Below, one piece after another: positions 12,598-25,482 of a stretch of 64,000 nucleotides of DNA. This DNA comes from Notospermus geniculatus (Eukaryota > Nemertea > Pilidiophora > Heteronemertea > Lineidae). Under the pieces are notes generated by a model. That model was given only the letters and a program-made list of their open reading frames with translations, had not been told where the DNA came from and made no database searches. Location of the stretch: the NCBI GenBank assembly GCA_002633025.1, contig NMRB01002356.1:1-64000 (forward strand), in the 5' to 3' direction. The first letter of the stretch is position 1, and every line of letters begins with the position of its first letter. A program made the position numbers and the translations under genes.

Positions 12598-13560
12598 CTG
12601 TATCCGATGTGTTTAGTGGCCGTGGCCGGGAAGACCGTCCTGTAGATTTTCTAATTACACACGTTCCCGGCAAGTTATAAAATGTGACCTGGTAGTAGTG
12701 AATGAAACGCAATCATACAAGGGTCACTGTTCGACAACAACTTCGGCATGGAGAACTGAAGAGAAAATGACATACCGAGTTCAATGAAACAAGATTTATT
12801 GAAGCTTGACCCTGAAGCATGCAGTTCATTTATAAGAAAACTCGACATGGGACGTCTGACCAATGTGGTTATGTAAAGTTAGGCTTCAACTGGACATTTG
12901 TTACCCCTATGCGCTCTACTTGGTGGCCGGGAACGTGCATAAGTAGAAAATCTAGGCTCGACTATGGCATGATATTCGTTGCAAAATTCGATACCAAACA
13001 TATTTATGTTGGAAGTGTATATTTGCATGGGACATACACATTTATGTTCGACAAACCAATGTATTGTAGGCCTGGTGCTGTGCTGCCATGGTATGGATGG
13101 GATGGGTGCTGCATGCTGCTCAGTACGACGATGGCACCACTGAGCTTCACTTCAGCTTATGCTTCCAGCCCCTGCCTTTTGCTGCGGCCTTCAGCAGGCC
13201 AGGGGAAGGAGAACTCATGACATGATGGGGCGGATAGCTTTTGTATTACTAGGGGCCTAGTAGTTTTAGTGTAGAACTAACCCCTATCATTATCAATCAA
13301 GCCTATTGTGAAGAATTCCTGTTGTGATAACAGTCATGAGGGTAAATGTCGGCCTGATATTGGCAATGTGCTTCATCAATGTTAATCAGAATGGAGTCAA
13401 GTCTGGCGTCTCGGTCCATGTTGTGGCGTAGCATGTATAGTGGAGAAAAATCCATAAGTGACTTATGGATTTTTTAGTCAATACTACTACAGCTGAAAGT
13501 AAAGCAGAAGTAAATCATGTAATTGTAAGTAGGCCTACAACACTGTGCTGTGCAGTGACA
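12598..13560. other. Spacer with one dispersed repeat
   Basis: No gene recognised. Bases 12960-13040 match 28812-28880 closely (GGCATGATATTCGTTGCAAA and onward), so this is a dispersed repeat. A TCCATAAGTGACTTATGGA palindrome lies at 13450-13468. Short open frames here have no recognisable signature. Confidence 0.5.
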
Positions 13561-13565
13561 CATTG

Positions 13566-13602
13566 TTACTTTCTTAGTTGACACGTGTCGTCAAAAATGT
13601 CG
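13566..13602 (+). other. Possible noncoding first exon of SLC35A3-like copy 2
   Basis: The string ATGTCG|GTAAGT at 13597-13608 is a strong donor just before the duplicated block begins at 13636, and the coding gene needs an upstream exon to pair with the acceptor at 15000. The exon's left limit is arbitrary. Without transcript data this is only a candidate. Confidence 0.25.
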
Positions 13603-14253
13603 GTAAGTATTTTAAATCGGGCCTTGACTCGTGCACCTTCAAAAACCCGGCTTTTTAGCATTTTATGATATTTCATCATTTGATGGACTTCTGTGCACCT
13701 TTAAACTTTTTTATTTTGATCTTATTTGTAGCCACATCCTCAGCTGAATGTTCTTTCACTTTGAGTAGCGGAAAAGTGCGTCTGACTGAGCACTCTTTGT
13801 TTGGGTCTCAAGTGATCAACAAAGTGGGTCATACGTGACCGCATATCATGACACAATTATTTTATCAATGTCACCCGTTTATTGCGTATAACTGGCATTC
13901 ACAACTCTGGTGGTGTGAATATCTCAGGTTCTGTGCTGTAGTCAAAACTTCAACATGAGGCAAAAGGATGTGGTAAATAAAGTTCATATTTCACCAGGAT
14001 GGTACCCATTTCAGTCAAAACAATTTGCAGGTTTGATTTGTAGGCTAACTTGTGGCTTTCCCAATTCCCTAACATACATGTACTGTTCCTGAACTCAGTC
14101 TTTTAGTGGAATACAGAGGACATTCCCGGTGAAGACTGATTTTGTCACTGTCGTGGTATCACCTGTCCATTATCCATTCTCGGGACAACATGGACAAGCC
14201 CACTCACCCAAATGTTGCCCTCTCCGGAATTGACGGCAAAGTGCAAGAAAAAA

Positions 14254-14357
14254 GGCCCGTATGCACCAACGCAGGGACAATTGAAGTACAATTCGTCAAT
14301 AGAAGATGTGTGGGTTAAGCCAAAGTCTGGGTTAAACTCCGTTGGTGCATATGGGCC
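14254..14357. mobile_element. Small MITE in copy 2, upstream of SLC35A3
   Basis: About 104 bases with arms GGCCCGTATGCACCAACG and CGTTGGTGCATATGGGCC. The matching position in copy 1 (near 590) has no insertion. Confidence 0.85.
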
Positions 14358-15021
14358 TAACAGTCAAACAGGGGTTTGAACCTACAATTTCATTGGTGTC
14401 TGCCTGTATTTTGCCACTGACTTGGCACCTAGAGAGCCCAGAGCAGACAAATCTGTTAGAAAGCAGCAGTTGCCGGTGGGAGAACTTTCAATACAACACA
14501 GCTGTTTCGGCAGTTGCCATTGTTCTGTATTGGATTGGAAATATCTGTCATCTGGCATGAATACATCAAAAACATAATCTACTGTATTCAAATTTCAGTG
14601 AGTCGCTAGTAAGGTAAAGTACATGTTGATACTATGGCATGTATTTATTGCCTGGAGTAGTGCGTTGCACTCATAAGCACCTGTATTGCATAGATACTGA
14701 TCTTGCGTTCTTTGAAATGGATGTGCCAAAAAATAGGCGAAGGAAAAAAGGATTACAGTCTGCACATATTGATCATGGGGATAAATCCATAGGACATGTA
14801 GGATTGAACATTTGTCAGATGATTGTTCTTCAGAATCAATGCTGCTTGTTCGATTACGCTATCATGGCGATGCTTCTAGGCATGTCTACGCCGACTCTAT
14901 AAGTAACTGCTCCCATAATGATTCAGTGGCCATCAGTCACTCATACCGGTACACCTTCCTCCCCTCCCTTCTAACTCCGTATCTCCCATCTTAATTTCAG
15001 GAACAAAATAAAGATCCCAGC

Positions 15022-17153
15022 ATGTCGAACACCACGAAGTTCAACCTGAAATATGTCAGTCTGGTTGTGTTGATCATCCAAACCACCAGCCTTGTTCTGA
15101 CGATGAGGTACTCCAGGAAGGTTCACGAAGACGGGGCGAAGTATCTCTCATCAACGGCGGTCGTCATGGCAGAGGCACTGAAAATCGTGGCTTGTATTTG
15201 TATCATCTTTTATCAACATGGTAAGTATTCAGTCATATCTGAATCTGTGTTTTTGCCTCATGTTCTTGATTTTCCCCAAGATACCGCTGTGTTCGTTGAC
15301 TGACTGGCCCTCATTCCCTTTCCAGGGTGGTCCATACCAGGGCTGCTGGCTGTCCTACAGGAGGAGATCGTCAACAAACCTGGGGAGACACTCAAAGTTG
15401 CTGTGCCCTCAGGCCTCTACACCATACAGAACAACTTGCTGTTTTTAGCTTTGTCCAACCTCGATGCTGCAACTTATCAGGTACATTTGACAGCCATTCT
15501 TTAAGACCCATCACCTCATTAGTTGGGTAGACAAGATATAAGGTTTGCCCTAATTTCCTAATCACCTTCCATCCTCCAGGTCACATATCAACTCAAGATT
15601 CTGACGACAGCCCTGTTTTCTGTTGTGATGTTGAATAGAAGGTTGGATGCTATGAAATGGGTGTCACTGGTGCTCTTGATGGTCGGAGTGGCTTGTGTTC
15701 AGGTGAGTGTAGCGAGATCGGAACCTCAAACAACATCCCGCGAGTCGTTACGGACATGTGTATTGTGTAGGAGCAGCATTTGCAAGTTGCTCACCCTGCA
15801 CTAAGAACTCTCGCAGTGAGTTGCCCTTTTATGCCTCAGAATCGATTGACAAAGATCCCTTGAACTTTCAGATGCCTACAGAAACAAAGCCAGCAGCCAA
15901 AGAACTGTCCGCCTCATCTCAAATCATCGGCCTCGTCGCTGTGCTGTGTGCATGTTTTAGTAGTGGATTCGCTGGAGTCTACTTTGAAAAGATTCTCAAG
16001 GGAACGAGTCCAAGTATATGGGTGAGGAATATTCAGTTAGGTGAGTTGTCATGGTAAAATAATGATCTGAGGTAGAATTCGAGGTTGATCTACACCTGGA
16101 ACATTTTAAATCTGCTGGAAGAAAAACTGTCAACTCGTACAGCTGGTTTCATACGACAGATGTACAAACATTGTCCATTTCTGATTCATTGACTTGTCTG
16201 TCTGTTGCAGGAGTATTTGGTGTGATCATAGGTACCATTGGCGTGTTCATAAACGACCACGATGCTGTATTAAAAGATGGTTTCTTCCAAGGTTATCATA
16301 CGATCACATGGATTGTCATACTACTCCAGGTGAGTCCACTTGATCCAAGTGCTCAAGGTCGTAGCCCTCAGACATCAGGGGGTGTTAGTGAAGGTTTAGG
16401 GGCTAAAACGAGGGTAAAGATCTCTCTGAATGACATCTCCCAAGGTGTCCTTATAGGCAAGATTCTGCTGTATATCCCTGTTCTCCACCAACCCCTTGGT
16501 ACCATCTCGTCTCTCTTCCAGGCATTTGGAGGTTTAGTCATCGCCACAGTCATCAAGTATGCAGATAACATCCTCAAAGGGTTCGCCACATCTCTCTCAA
16601 TCATACTATCCACGATCACATCATACTATTTATTAGCTGATTTTGTACCTTCAAAGTAAGTAGAATATGACTAAAGCTGCGTTTACCAGACATCCGGAAT
16701 GCGGTATAGGGACGCAGAATCCCCGGCGGAAACGATATGTTGTATGCGAAAATGCGTTCCGCAATCCGTGTGTCAGCTAAACGTAGCTTAAGTCTTCTTC
16801 GAGCTTATTCACCTGACACTGGCTGTGGCAGAGCTACAGCTGCCCTGTACAAAATGGAGCAATGTACATGAACTACATGGAGGAGCATTTCATCTACAGC
16901 ATTGTGGCACAGTGATTGAGTGTCAGACTCGAAATCGAGAGGTCACGGGTGGGACTACTGGCCGAGCCACCCCTTTGTATTCTTGATCGGCCTCTCGTTT
17001 GTTCAACTTTATCACAACTATTTCAACTTCCATTTCTGGAACAGGTTTTTCTTCATCGGTGCCGCCATGGTGATATCAGCCACGTTTCTCTACGCAAAGG
17101 AGTGGAAGAAAGCAAGTCCGGTGTTACCCACAAAACATGTATCAAACGTTTAG
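15022..17153 (+). CDS. SLC35A3: UDP-N-acetylglucosamine (nucleotide-sugar) transporter SLC35A3-like, copy 2
   Basis: Same seven-exon gene as the copy at 1281: 15022-15220, 15326-15480, 15580-15702, 15872-16040, 16211-16329, 16522-16655, 17045-17153. Exon lengths and phases are identical, giving 335 residues with all SLC35A3 signatures intact. The one protein change I noted is Val to Ile at residue 225 (exon 5); the other exon differences I compared are silent. The 5' UTR acceptor is at 15001, again 21 bases before the ATG. Intron 2 is shorter than in copy 1 because it lacks the repeat at 1800-1930; intron 6 is longer because of the MITE at 16675-16788. Convergent with the complete dehydratase gene. 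Golgi membrane location and UDP-GlcNAc substrate are inferred from the family. Confidence 0.93.
16675..16788. mobile_element. PIF/Harbinger-like MITE with TAA target duplication
   Basis: 114 bases with imperfect ends AGCTGCGTTTA and TAAACGTAGCT, flanked by TAA at 16672-16674 and 16789-16791. The empty site is seen in copy 1 (CTAAGTCTTC, near 3027). A three-base TAA duplication fits PIF/Harbinger MITEs; the class is inferred from that alone. Confidence 0.8.
16900..16965 (+). repeat. tRNA-derived SINE remnant in SLC35A3 intron 6 (copy 2)
   Basis: Counterpart of 3135-3200, slightly closer to a tRNA-like consensus: GTGGCACAGTGATTGAGTG, GACTCGAAATCGAGAGGTC, CACGGGTGGGAC. Confidence 0.45.
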
Positions 17154-18235
17154 CAGCCTTCGACTTACAGTCATGTAAAACTGATCATAGCATTTGGAGT
17201 ATCGTACGCTTCAAGGTGACACATTTAAAGGATTTGCTAATCAAGTCTCAAGCCTCTTGAACATGAACATGGTGCCAAGTATAGATGGTGTCCTGAAAGA
17301 TACCTCTTCCATTTGCCCACACTTCGACCTGTTTGGTCATTGTAGTGTATGCAGCGTTGTGATGCTAATGAGGGAGGGATTCTCCAATGTGACCAGAAAG
17401 ACTTGCATGTCAGTCTGGAGGAGGGTTGAATTCAATGTGATTTTTGTAGATCAGAATCTTGCATTATGCGAGAATGTGCAATCATGTGGGATGGGGTCTG
17501 CAGTTTGCAGAGATTGGTGCCCAGTACAAAATGCATTACTCACTCTGAAACTGTTCAATAACAATGTTTACATGTGGATGTATTGTTGATTCTTTGACGA
17601 TGTAATTCGTTATGATTGTTACTTATTTCCTAATTTAATTGGCGGCATAGTATTTAATCATTGGATCCTTTATTTTGGTGCATTGGTATAAAATTCTATC
17701 TTGATGTAGAGCAGTCACTGCCTACATGGACAGCAGTATGCTACATGTATTTGCTATCTGGGCTAAACTTCATCCATAACATGGCCTATATAAACAGTAG
17801 TATTGTACGACACTGGCTTTTACATGCATTTCTGGTTCATGTCTCTCTTTGCATTGGTAGGATGGATATGTTCCGTTCTTGGGATTCTTCAGACTTTTCT
17901 ATTGGCTCAGTTGGTGAACTGTGACCTCCAACGAAGCCATGGGTTGGGGTACCACTTTAATAGTTGCTTCCATTCCTTATGTAATGTATTCAGCACTTCA
18001 CAACTCCTTTTTGCGGTAGAGAGTGCGACATTGTGGCTTTATTAGCCATCTCTATTGACTTGAAACAGGAGTCATCTCAAAATCCACTTATACCTAAGAA
18101 ACCATACATGTATTTGATTTCTCTTCAACACCTGTGTCTAGGCTGTGATGGTTACAAAGTATTCTAGAAGGACATGTCGTATCTGCATTTTACTAGAGAT
18201 TATATTTTAATAAAGCATTCCTATAGTTATACATC
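17154..18235 (+). other. 3' UTR of SLC35A3-like copy 2
   Basis: Matches 3392-4480. The AATAAA signal is at 18209-18214, giving a 3' UTR of roughly 1.07 kb. Confidence 0.55.
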
Positions 18236-19848
18236 TTCTGGTGTCATTCAATTCCTCTTTTTCTGTGTATCAAAAAGATGGCCAGGCGGAGTGGCATTCA
18301 AGACTGGTCAACAAGTACATGTGTATTACCAAACCACCTTTTATTGTTACTATTTGAAATTAACTTCACCACTCTGACAGTATTTACACTATTTACATTA
18401 TTTTGTTAGAATGCCACGTGCTAAAATATGACAGAAGCCACCAGGCGGACATCTTGAAATACGTGCATCAAGGCCTATGGTCACGTTGCCTTCGAACTAG
18501 ACTCTACTTGGACTTGGTAAGTGAGCTCCACACCACTGGGTGAACCCTGGGTGAACCCTGTAGAATTCTACTCACTAGCAGTCTACTGAAGCCAAGAATA
18601 TTCCCCACCATCACCTCTACATAGCTAATATATGTATGTACAACATTCTGGTTTCATCCAAAGCAAAAAACGCAGAACAAAATCATATTTACCAATCATA
18701 TGAACAATACGAGCTAGCTGCACTGCAAGGGCAAAATGTGCAAAGTACTTTAAAGTACTATTAGCACTACAATGTGGAGATCACAGAACGAAACACGGCA
18801 CACTGAAACCGTAACAAAAAGACTTGAGATCAAAACAGATTATTGAGTTAAAAGATCGTTCAAGAGTCAACCACCCCACATTTACAGTCATGTCAAGTGG
18901 ACTTGACAGCACCTGAGTGAAATGAATCCAATTAAACCACGTCAACAAATGAAATATATCACAATTGTCAAATGTTTTGCACTCCAACTTGAAAACTTAC
19001 CTCATCACTTGGAACAGTTTATACTCAGTTTATACATGAGAATAAGTTGATTTAGCAATGGAGTTCAAGTAATTCACAACAAACACATACATTTACATGA
19101 AATGAAAACTGGTGCAAGCCTACGGCCTAAATCTAAAGCAGAATGAATTAAATTTGACTGCAGGCAAGACTCAAATAGCTGCACAGCAAGGGCAGAAGGA
19201 TGAACAGTCGTGTTGAACATACCCCGGTACACTCCCACAACCTGGTTCCAAAATAACAATTCAACGGTATACAACATGAAGAAACAACAAATCCTTGCTT
19301 TGAAAATCCTGCAAAAATACCTTAGTTTCCAACCTGCAGTATAGATGGCAGGAATGGGCACTCCAATGGTGAACTTACGGTATATACATAACATAGAGGG
19401 TGATATTATAAAAGTTCTTAACACAAACGTTCATAACAATACGTCTAACATCATAACTATTTACCAACATGTAAAAACCTGATGGCAACACATAACTCCT
19501 CATTTTTCCAATCAAAAGAGGAGAGCATTTGTTATGTCACCAGAAATGGCAACATTGTGATCAGTCAATATGAGAGCGGAAATACAAATTGTGATGTCAA
19601 GAACTATTTTATTCACTAAACAAGGAGATAAATTCATTTAAAATGAATATCAAAAAACCTGCAGCAAAATGCACAAACTAGTACTACCGATACTAATGAT
19701 TATGCAACATATATTATTGTCTATCACACTGGAGAGGTAAAAAAACACACACAGTCAACATCTCATCATCACTTTTTTTGTTCTTTAAAACTTTTTTGTG
19801 CCATGGATTGGGTTGAGAGATATCACAGATATATTGTATAGCCTTAGT
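18236..19848. other. Intergenic region between convergent genes (copy 2)
   Basis: Aligned counterpart of 4481-6074 with small indels, for example a duplicated GGGTGAACCCT at 18537-18556. No coding exon seen. The distal part probably includes the dehydratase 3' UTR. Confidence 0.6.
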
Positions 19849-22776
19849 TTACAACCTGAGTGGTCCCCATTGAAGACTGGAATAGTTTTCTCTCAGAACT
19901 TTCTCCAGTTCCTGAGCATGGTCCGCCCCCCTCGTCTCCACGACGCACTTGACAGCCACTGAGAAGATGTCAGCCTTCAGCCAGGCTCTCTCATGGTAGA
20001 TGTCCTTGATACTGCAAGGTGAAAGGAATTCAGTCTAAGTTCTTAGACCCGGGTAATAAAGGGGGGACTTGGAATGAGATCAACATGGTGAGAGAGTCCA
20101 CTACAAGGAAGGAAAAGATCCACAAACTGATACAACAGTTGAACAGCAACAATACAGGATATTCCTCTAAAAGAGTGCAGCACCTGACAGGACAGCGTCC
20201 AAGACGTCCCGCACGTCATTCATGATGTTTTGAGGCGAGACGAAAAAAAAATCAGATTGTTTCACGAAGTCATGATCGCTGAAACAACCGGATTTTTTTT
20301 CGAGCCACGTCATGCGTTCAGAAATGACATGCGGGACGTCATGACGCTGTCCCGTCAGGTGCTGCGCTCTTTTGGAGTGATAGAGTCTATTGAACACACT
20401 CTCAAAGAAGGGAGTTCCATTGTCCTCACCTGACTCCCAAGCCTGACACAATACGAGTGAGCTCAGCGATTCCTCCAGGTCTGTCTGACACCGTCACGAC
20501 GAATCGACACAGACGACCATCAGCGGCCAGACCTCTTTCCAAGCATCTCCCGAGGACTGTGGTGTCAATGTTGCCTCCACAGAGTGGAATGGCGACCCTG
20601 ATGGTAGAGGATTAGAACATATTGTAACTCATCAACTACAAGACATCAAATCAAATTGATTCACGACACCATTCAATGATAGCAATTATCAAGCCCCAGG
20701 GTCTTTCAACTGGAAGTATACTAGCTGCTATTTTCTACAGTACAATCAGCTGAGTAAGACTGTCTCATACCTTTTTCCCTTCAGTTCTGGTAGCAGACCG
20801 GCCAGCACAGCAGCCAGTCCCGTGGCACCCGCACCTTCCACAACACACTTCTCCATCTCCACCAATCTCAGGATCGACAGTGCGATAAACTCCTCACTGA
20901 CTATGACCATCTTATCAATGAGCGGCGCTGCTGTGGCGAAGGCATTGACGCCAACCATCGGCACGGCAAGACCATCAGCAAGAGTTGACGCAGACGCAGT
21001 GTAGGTGGGTTTCCCAACCTTCAGAGATGCCGTGAAGCTGGGGCACCGCTCAGATTCAACTCCCTATAATAGAAACCCACAGAAAATTAAGGCACTCAAT
21101 CACACAACCTAAAACATGCTGGCCAAGGTTAAAAGTCTATTCATGATTTAGGAATTTTTGTCTCTGGAGTACTTACAATCACCATAACATTAGGATCAAG
21201 GGCCTTAACAGCCAGGGCCGTTCCAGCAATCATTCCTCCCCCTCCTACAGGAATCACGACAGCGTCGAGGTTGCTGACTTGCTCCAGAATCTCTAATCCC
21301 ATAGTTCCTTGACCAGCAAGGATGTGAGGATGATCATAGCTGGAAGGATGAGGGCAGAAATAAACACCTGAACATCATCTGAATGAAGATCGGCCTCCAA
21401 GGGTCACAAGCGCCATAACACCAAATTTCTGAGAAATACAAGTCCTCACCCATTGATATATAGATAACCATGTCTCTTGGCCATTTGTAATGCAATCTCT
21501 CGAGACTGGAAAGAAAATCAGAACAATTTAATTTATCCCAGCGGCAGGCAAAAAACAAGAGATATCGTCACTCTGATGAGACCTCTCATTTATACAATAC
21601 AAATTTCTGTGCACACAAGGGAAAAGAAAGGCCACTAAGTACATACTTCACCAATATCCGCTCCCTGCACAATAACATTCGCTCCGAAATGTTTACAGTT
21701 CTCCACTTTCATCAGCGGTGCAATGATAGGCATGACAACCGTCACTGGGATACCGAGGTCGTGTCCATGATACCCCAGAGCCAAGGCATGGTTACCAGCA
21801 CTCGCTGCAATCACTCCAACTTTCTTCTGTTCCTGAAGAGAAACAAAGAGGTTCCAAGAAGCCTAAATCATATAACCTGTGGGGCATTTCAAACAACATT
21901 ACAAAGAGCACTCAGCGATCCTGCAATTTTAGGGAGTTGGTTGGTCATTGGAATTTATTGTTATGTCTGGGTCACAGCACTAATGCTGCAAGAAGTGAGG
22001 TTTCATTTGAGGAGTTTTTTTGAATAAGTATAACACAAGAACTTACTGCATTCATCATCATCAGAGTGTATCTTGCTCCTCTTTCTTTGAAACTGGAGTG
22101 AGAAACAGACACATTACACAAGTTTGTTTTGTGGAATGGAAATTCAGAAAACTTCACACTCCAAGTTTACCAACAATTAGCAAAAAAGACAGTTAGTTAA
22201 ATAAACAGTAACATTTGCAGGTCAACATTCTGTTTGTTGAATCCTGTGTTATCTCATATTTTTGCCCATAAGATCATGTAACTTTGTAAGTAAGAAGATT
22301 TAATCTACAAACCTGCCAGTGCGCTGAAGAAACTCTTTCTTGAAGAATATTTCAACTCCTGTCTCATTGGATAAGCCAGGTGACCTCTGCAAATCAAAGG
22401 AAACAGTGAAGGAGGACCAAAATCAATCTCTCCAACAAAGGACAACCACATTAGTGAACGTTTACTCTGCCAGGAGATTGTCATTGTTCAGATCTCTACG
22501 ACATGTACCGGTACATTGTATGAGTGGATTAACAAATCCAGTCTGAATGACTGACACCAAAAACCAAATCTTATCTCTCACTGGTTGATATGGTAAGGTA
22601 AAACCTTGAAAAACACGTCAGATGTTCCTCACCGTGCAATCTGTGCGAACAATACCATTCTTGATCTTGAAAGCTGCAGCACTGACATCTTGAAATCCTA
22701 TCTGTCTTGGATTATCTGGGTCGCACCAGTCATCTTTGATAACTTCTGGAGAGTCGGCACCACCACCTCTTGGCAT
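19849..22776 (-). CDS. PLP-dependent threonine/serine dehydratase with C-terminal ACT-like domain, complete
   Basis: Fold-type II PLP enzyme expected to deaminate L-threonine or L-serine to a 2-oxoacid and ammonia. Nine coding exons (minus): 22776-22633, 22386-22313, 22092-22047, 21832-21647, 21505-21450, 21339-21177, 21063-20771, 20597-20430, 20011-19849; 430 residues, all phases agree. The ATG at 22776 is the first in its exon and an in-frame stop lies upstream. Residues: PLP Lys75 in [15 protein letters not shown] near 98-104, tetraglycine loop PVGGGGM at 199-205, EGAGATG in exon 7, then an ACT-like domain from about 346. Length and the ACT domain fit the TdcB/threonine ammonia-lyase type better than serine racemase or SDS (about 330-340 residues), but substrate is not certain. 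Convergent with SLC35A3. A MITE at 20164-20390 sits in the last intron. Confidence 0.92.
20164..20390. mobile_element. Fold-back MITE in copy-2 dehydratase last intron
   Basis: Arms AAAGAGTGCAGCACCTGACA and GTCAGGTGCTGCGCTCTTTT, with GATAGAGTCTAT at the outer right end, enclose CRE-like GACGTCATGACG words and long A/T runs. Absent from copy 1 near 6380. A relative with better-kept ends is at 41075-41306. Confidence 0.85.
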
Positions 22777-22861
22777 TGTGATGGATCAATAATTGTCTGG
22801 ATTTGGCGCAGGGGGCAGATTAATTTCACCTGAATTCAGAAACATATAAAGTTTGAGTTAG

Positions 22862-23160
22862 TTAAAGCCCCACTGTATTGAATTTGAAAAACGCAAATCA
22901 TCGCCGCGATTCTGGACGTCAAGTGCACGATGTCAGCGTTGTGTAAAATGCACTGCGCTCCATCTGAATACATTAGAGTTGTCTCTGTCGTTTTTTCTAA
23001 TGTGTGCTGTCCTGAAAACTAGGCCTTGATTCTCTGAAGTACGTCTGACAAGCATTTTGGGGACCTTCACAAGGCTATGAGATGACTCGATGAGACCTCT
23101 TTGTGCTCTCTCCTAACATTTTGAAAATATCGTAAAATTCAATACTGTGGGGCTTTAAGT
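22862..23160. mobile_element. Diverged TIR element (CACTGTATTGAATT family)
   Basis: Ends AAAGCCCCACTGTATTGAAT and ATTCAATACTGTGGGGCTTT form a near-perfect inverted pair about 300 bases apart. The interior resembles, with considerable divergence, segments at 34376-34624, 42191-42452 and 51588-51842 (for example CATTTTGGGGACC and CTAACATTTTGAAAAT), so one family is scattered here. Confidence 0.75.
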
Positions 23161-24429
23161 TGAACCCAATTCCACACTCAGCACGACAGCAGTGACCCAG
23201 TGGCAGTGCATGACACATGGACAGTCAGAGCTGAGATTGCCTGGTGGTAATAAACTTGCTCCAAATCGCAAATCGGTTGTATTCAATACTTTATTCACTC
23301 AATCACTGTTTCCGTACACTTCGGCTTGTTGCACTTCCCAACACGGTGACGCCCTGTCAACACATGGCACCCCTGACGTCACGACGCGTCCCTAGCAACG
23401 CCAGGGGCCATCTCCACGGCTGATTAGGTCCAGCTCATGAATTGACTGTTGACACAGGTGGATGCTGAGCTGTTTGATAAAACCCACCACACACCCATGG
23501 CATTATTGTGGAGCTATTCATGGAAAAGACAGCTGATGACACGCAGACATCACCAGATCAATGCTTGGAGTTGGACGGTGGTCACGTCGTACCAGGTCAA
23601 TGAGTAAACAAAGAGCACATGTCACGGTTCAAGGTGTGTGGCGAAATACCGTGTCGTGATTGGCTGAGAATGACCCCACCTCCGCCACGTCACCAGCCAC
23701 GCCAACCAGTCAGCCAATCAAACCGCGCGTCTCAAGGACGCGGCCACTCTGCCACAACAACAAACATGACAATGCGTGTTCATCACATTAAACACCTCTG
23801 TATTTTGATTTCCCGAAATGATAAGTTGTGTAAATGTGCCGAGGAAATGCACTAGATATCCAAGATAGTGAAGTCATCGTGATATTTCATTTTCTCTGGA
23901 GCAGATTGGATAAAAATGATGCAAGACTCAACACGCAGCGCGAGAACCAAAACAAAATGTGAAATCTTGAAACGAAAATCTCGACCTCCACTTGCCAATT
24001 TAGTAGCTGCCAAAACACTCAAGAACGGATTTAAAACTTTACCTACTGTTTATCATCGTCATCCTTACCAATTTATCCTGCGTTTCATGTACTTTTATCA
24101 CTTAAATCACTTTAAATTACTGCAAAAATGAATGAAATTCAGCTGAAAACGCGAGGGACGCAGCCGACCTCCAGTTTCAACGTTTCTGCGCCGTCCGATA
24201 AACTGCTTATAATCGATTCCACACCTACCGCGGCTGGGGCCTCCGGTCCTTACGCCCTCTAGTCTTCGGCCGCAGTGAGAGGTGGGTCTCAGATTTTGCC
24301 GATAGAATGTGCCTTGTGGTAGGACACACGTACAAAATGACACCAAGTGCCCAGCGGCCACGGCATAACACAGGTCTGGCACTTATTTGCCATTTTTTTG
24401 CCCCGCAAAATCTGAATGAAACAAATTCG

Positions 24430-24580
24430 GGGACATTACAGAGTTTTCGCAAAGCCCCCGAGACGCCAACGCGAACGTCTATCCTTTTGTTCGGTGCTCT
24501 CTTCGAGGCATCGAACAATGGGTTTGGCGTTCGCGTTGGCGTTTCGGGGGCTTTGCGAAAACTCCCTATGTGGCACCGTC
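24430..24580. mobile_element. Fold-back element with GC-rich arms
   Basis: Arms GTTTTCGCAAAGCCCCCGAG and its complement ending GGGGCTTTGCGAAAAC extend about 40 bases each (24437-24476 and 24525-24567), with one or two mismatches, around a loop of about 50 bases. Flanks are not clear enough to call a target duplication. Confidence 0.75.
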
Positions 24581-25482
24581 CCCGACGTCCCTGCCATTCT
24601 GATGTGCGATCAAAATCGTCACTGAGGAGCGATTTCATTCATTTTTGGATTCATTTTTGCATCGATGGGTAGTTTTCCCGCCCGATGTGATTGGTTGTAG
24701 TGGGGCCATACCCCACCTGTGAGCTCTGCGTGAGAGAACTCAGAAATGATGAGGCCGGAAGAACGCATCCTCAGGATAGACAAACAGAGGTATCATGCAA
24801 GGCTAGGATGATTCATATCTGCAGAGTTTCTCCTAGTAGTCGTTCTTTTGCATTGCAGAGCGGATATTGACTTCACACGAGGTTTTGCAGTCAACCATTG
24901 CCAGCTTGCGATGCCGCTGTAGTGAGAGGTTGTGTGTTCAACAGGCGCAGGCGAGATTGTTCGGACCGCGAATCTCGAGGCCGTACGGGATGGATCGATT
25001 TGTGAAATTCAATTCAACTTGTGATTGACCAACCAACTAGCGATTGTTGATCTAGATTTACGTTGCCTCGTTTTGCTGGCAGACGTCCTGGATTGTTACC
25101 AAGTTGGTGAGTTGATCGAGGAGGATGGGAATATTGCGGTAATTTCTTTGCCATTTCTCTTTTGGATTTGACGGCAATAGCAGTCTGCACATTGACTGGT
25201 GACTATACGCGCTTCCTCGGAAACAAGTTGGAATACTTCTCTCGAATCGAGTCAAAAGCTGAAAGGGCGATCGAAGAACTCGCGCTTCAGACTAGTTCCA
25301 AACGAGACTGAAATCCCACATCATTTCTGCTAGCAATTAGTTGGCCATGACGGACGACGTTTGGATCAATCTCGCTGCGTCCTCGCTAGATTCATAACAA
25401 CTTGACTGATCGATTCAGCAGCCGGGATAGGGCCTACCCTTTTCTTAGCTCTCTGCAAGGTAGTGACGGACTCTGTGTCGTG

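Larger units (their letters stand above)
13636..22015. repeat. Second copy of the left-end 8.9-kb block
   Basis: Direct repeat of 1-8902 (offset 13635 at the start). It includes both genes, UTRs and introns, with scattered substitutions, small indels and copy-specific transposons. Copy 2 then continues into the 5' exons of the dehydratase, which copy 1 lacks. Confidence 0.95.
22777..25482. other. Head-to-head intergenic region
   Basis: Lies between the dehydratase start (minus) and a candidate gene start (plus). An acceptor-like CAG at about 22830 puts a noncoding first exon of the dehydratase further right. Sequence from about 23350 to 25480 is richer in CpG than its surroundings and may hold one or two promoters; no TATA box chosen. 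It also contains the repeats listed at 22862-23160 and 24430-24580. No convincing coding exon seen. Confidence 0.4.

Noticed and set aside
19849-22776. Serine racemase as the name for the dehydratase
   Set aside because: SRR is about 340 residues without an ACT domain; here 430 residues with an ACT-like C-terminus fit threonine ammonia-lyase better.
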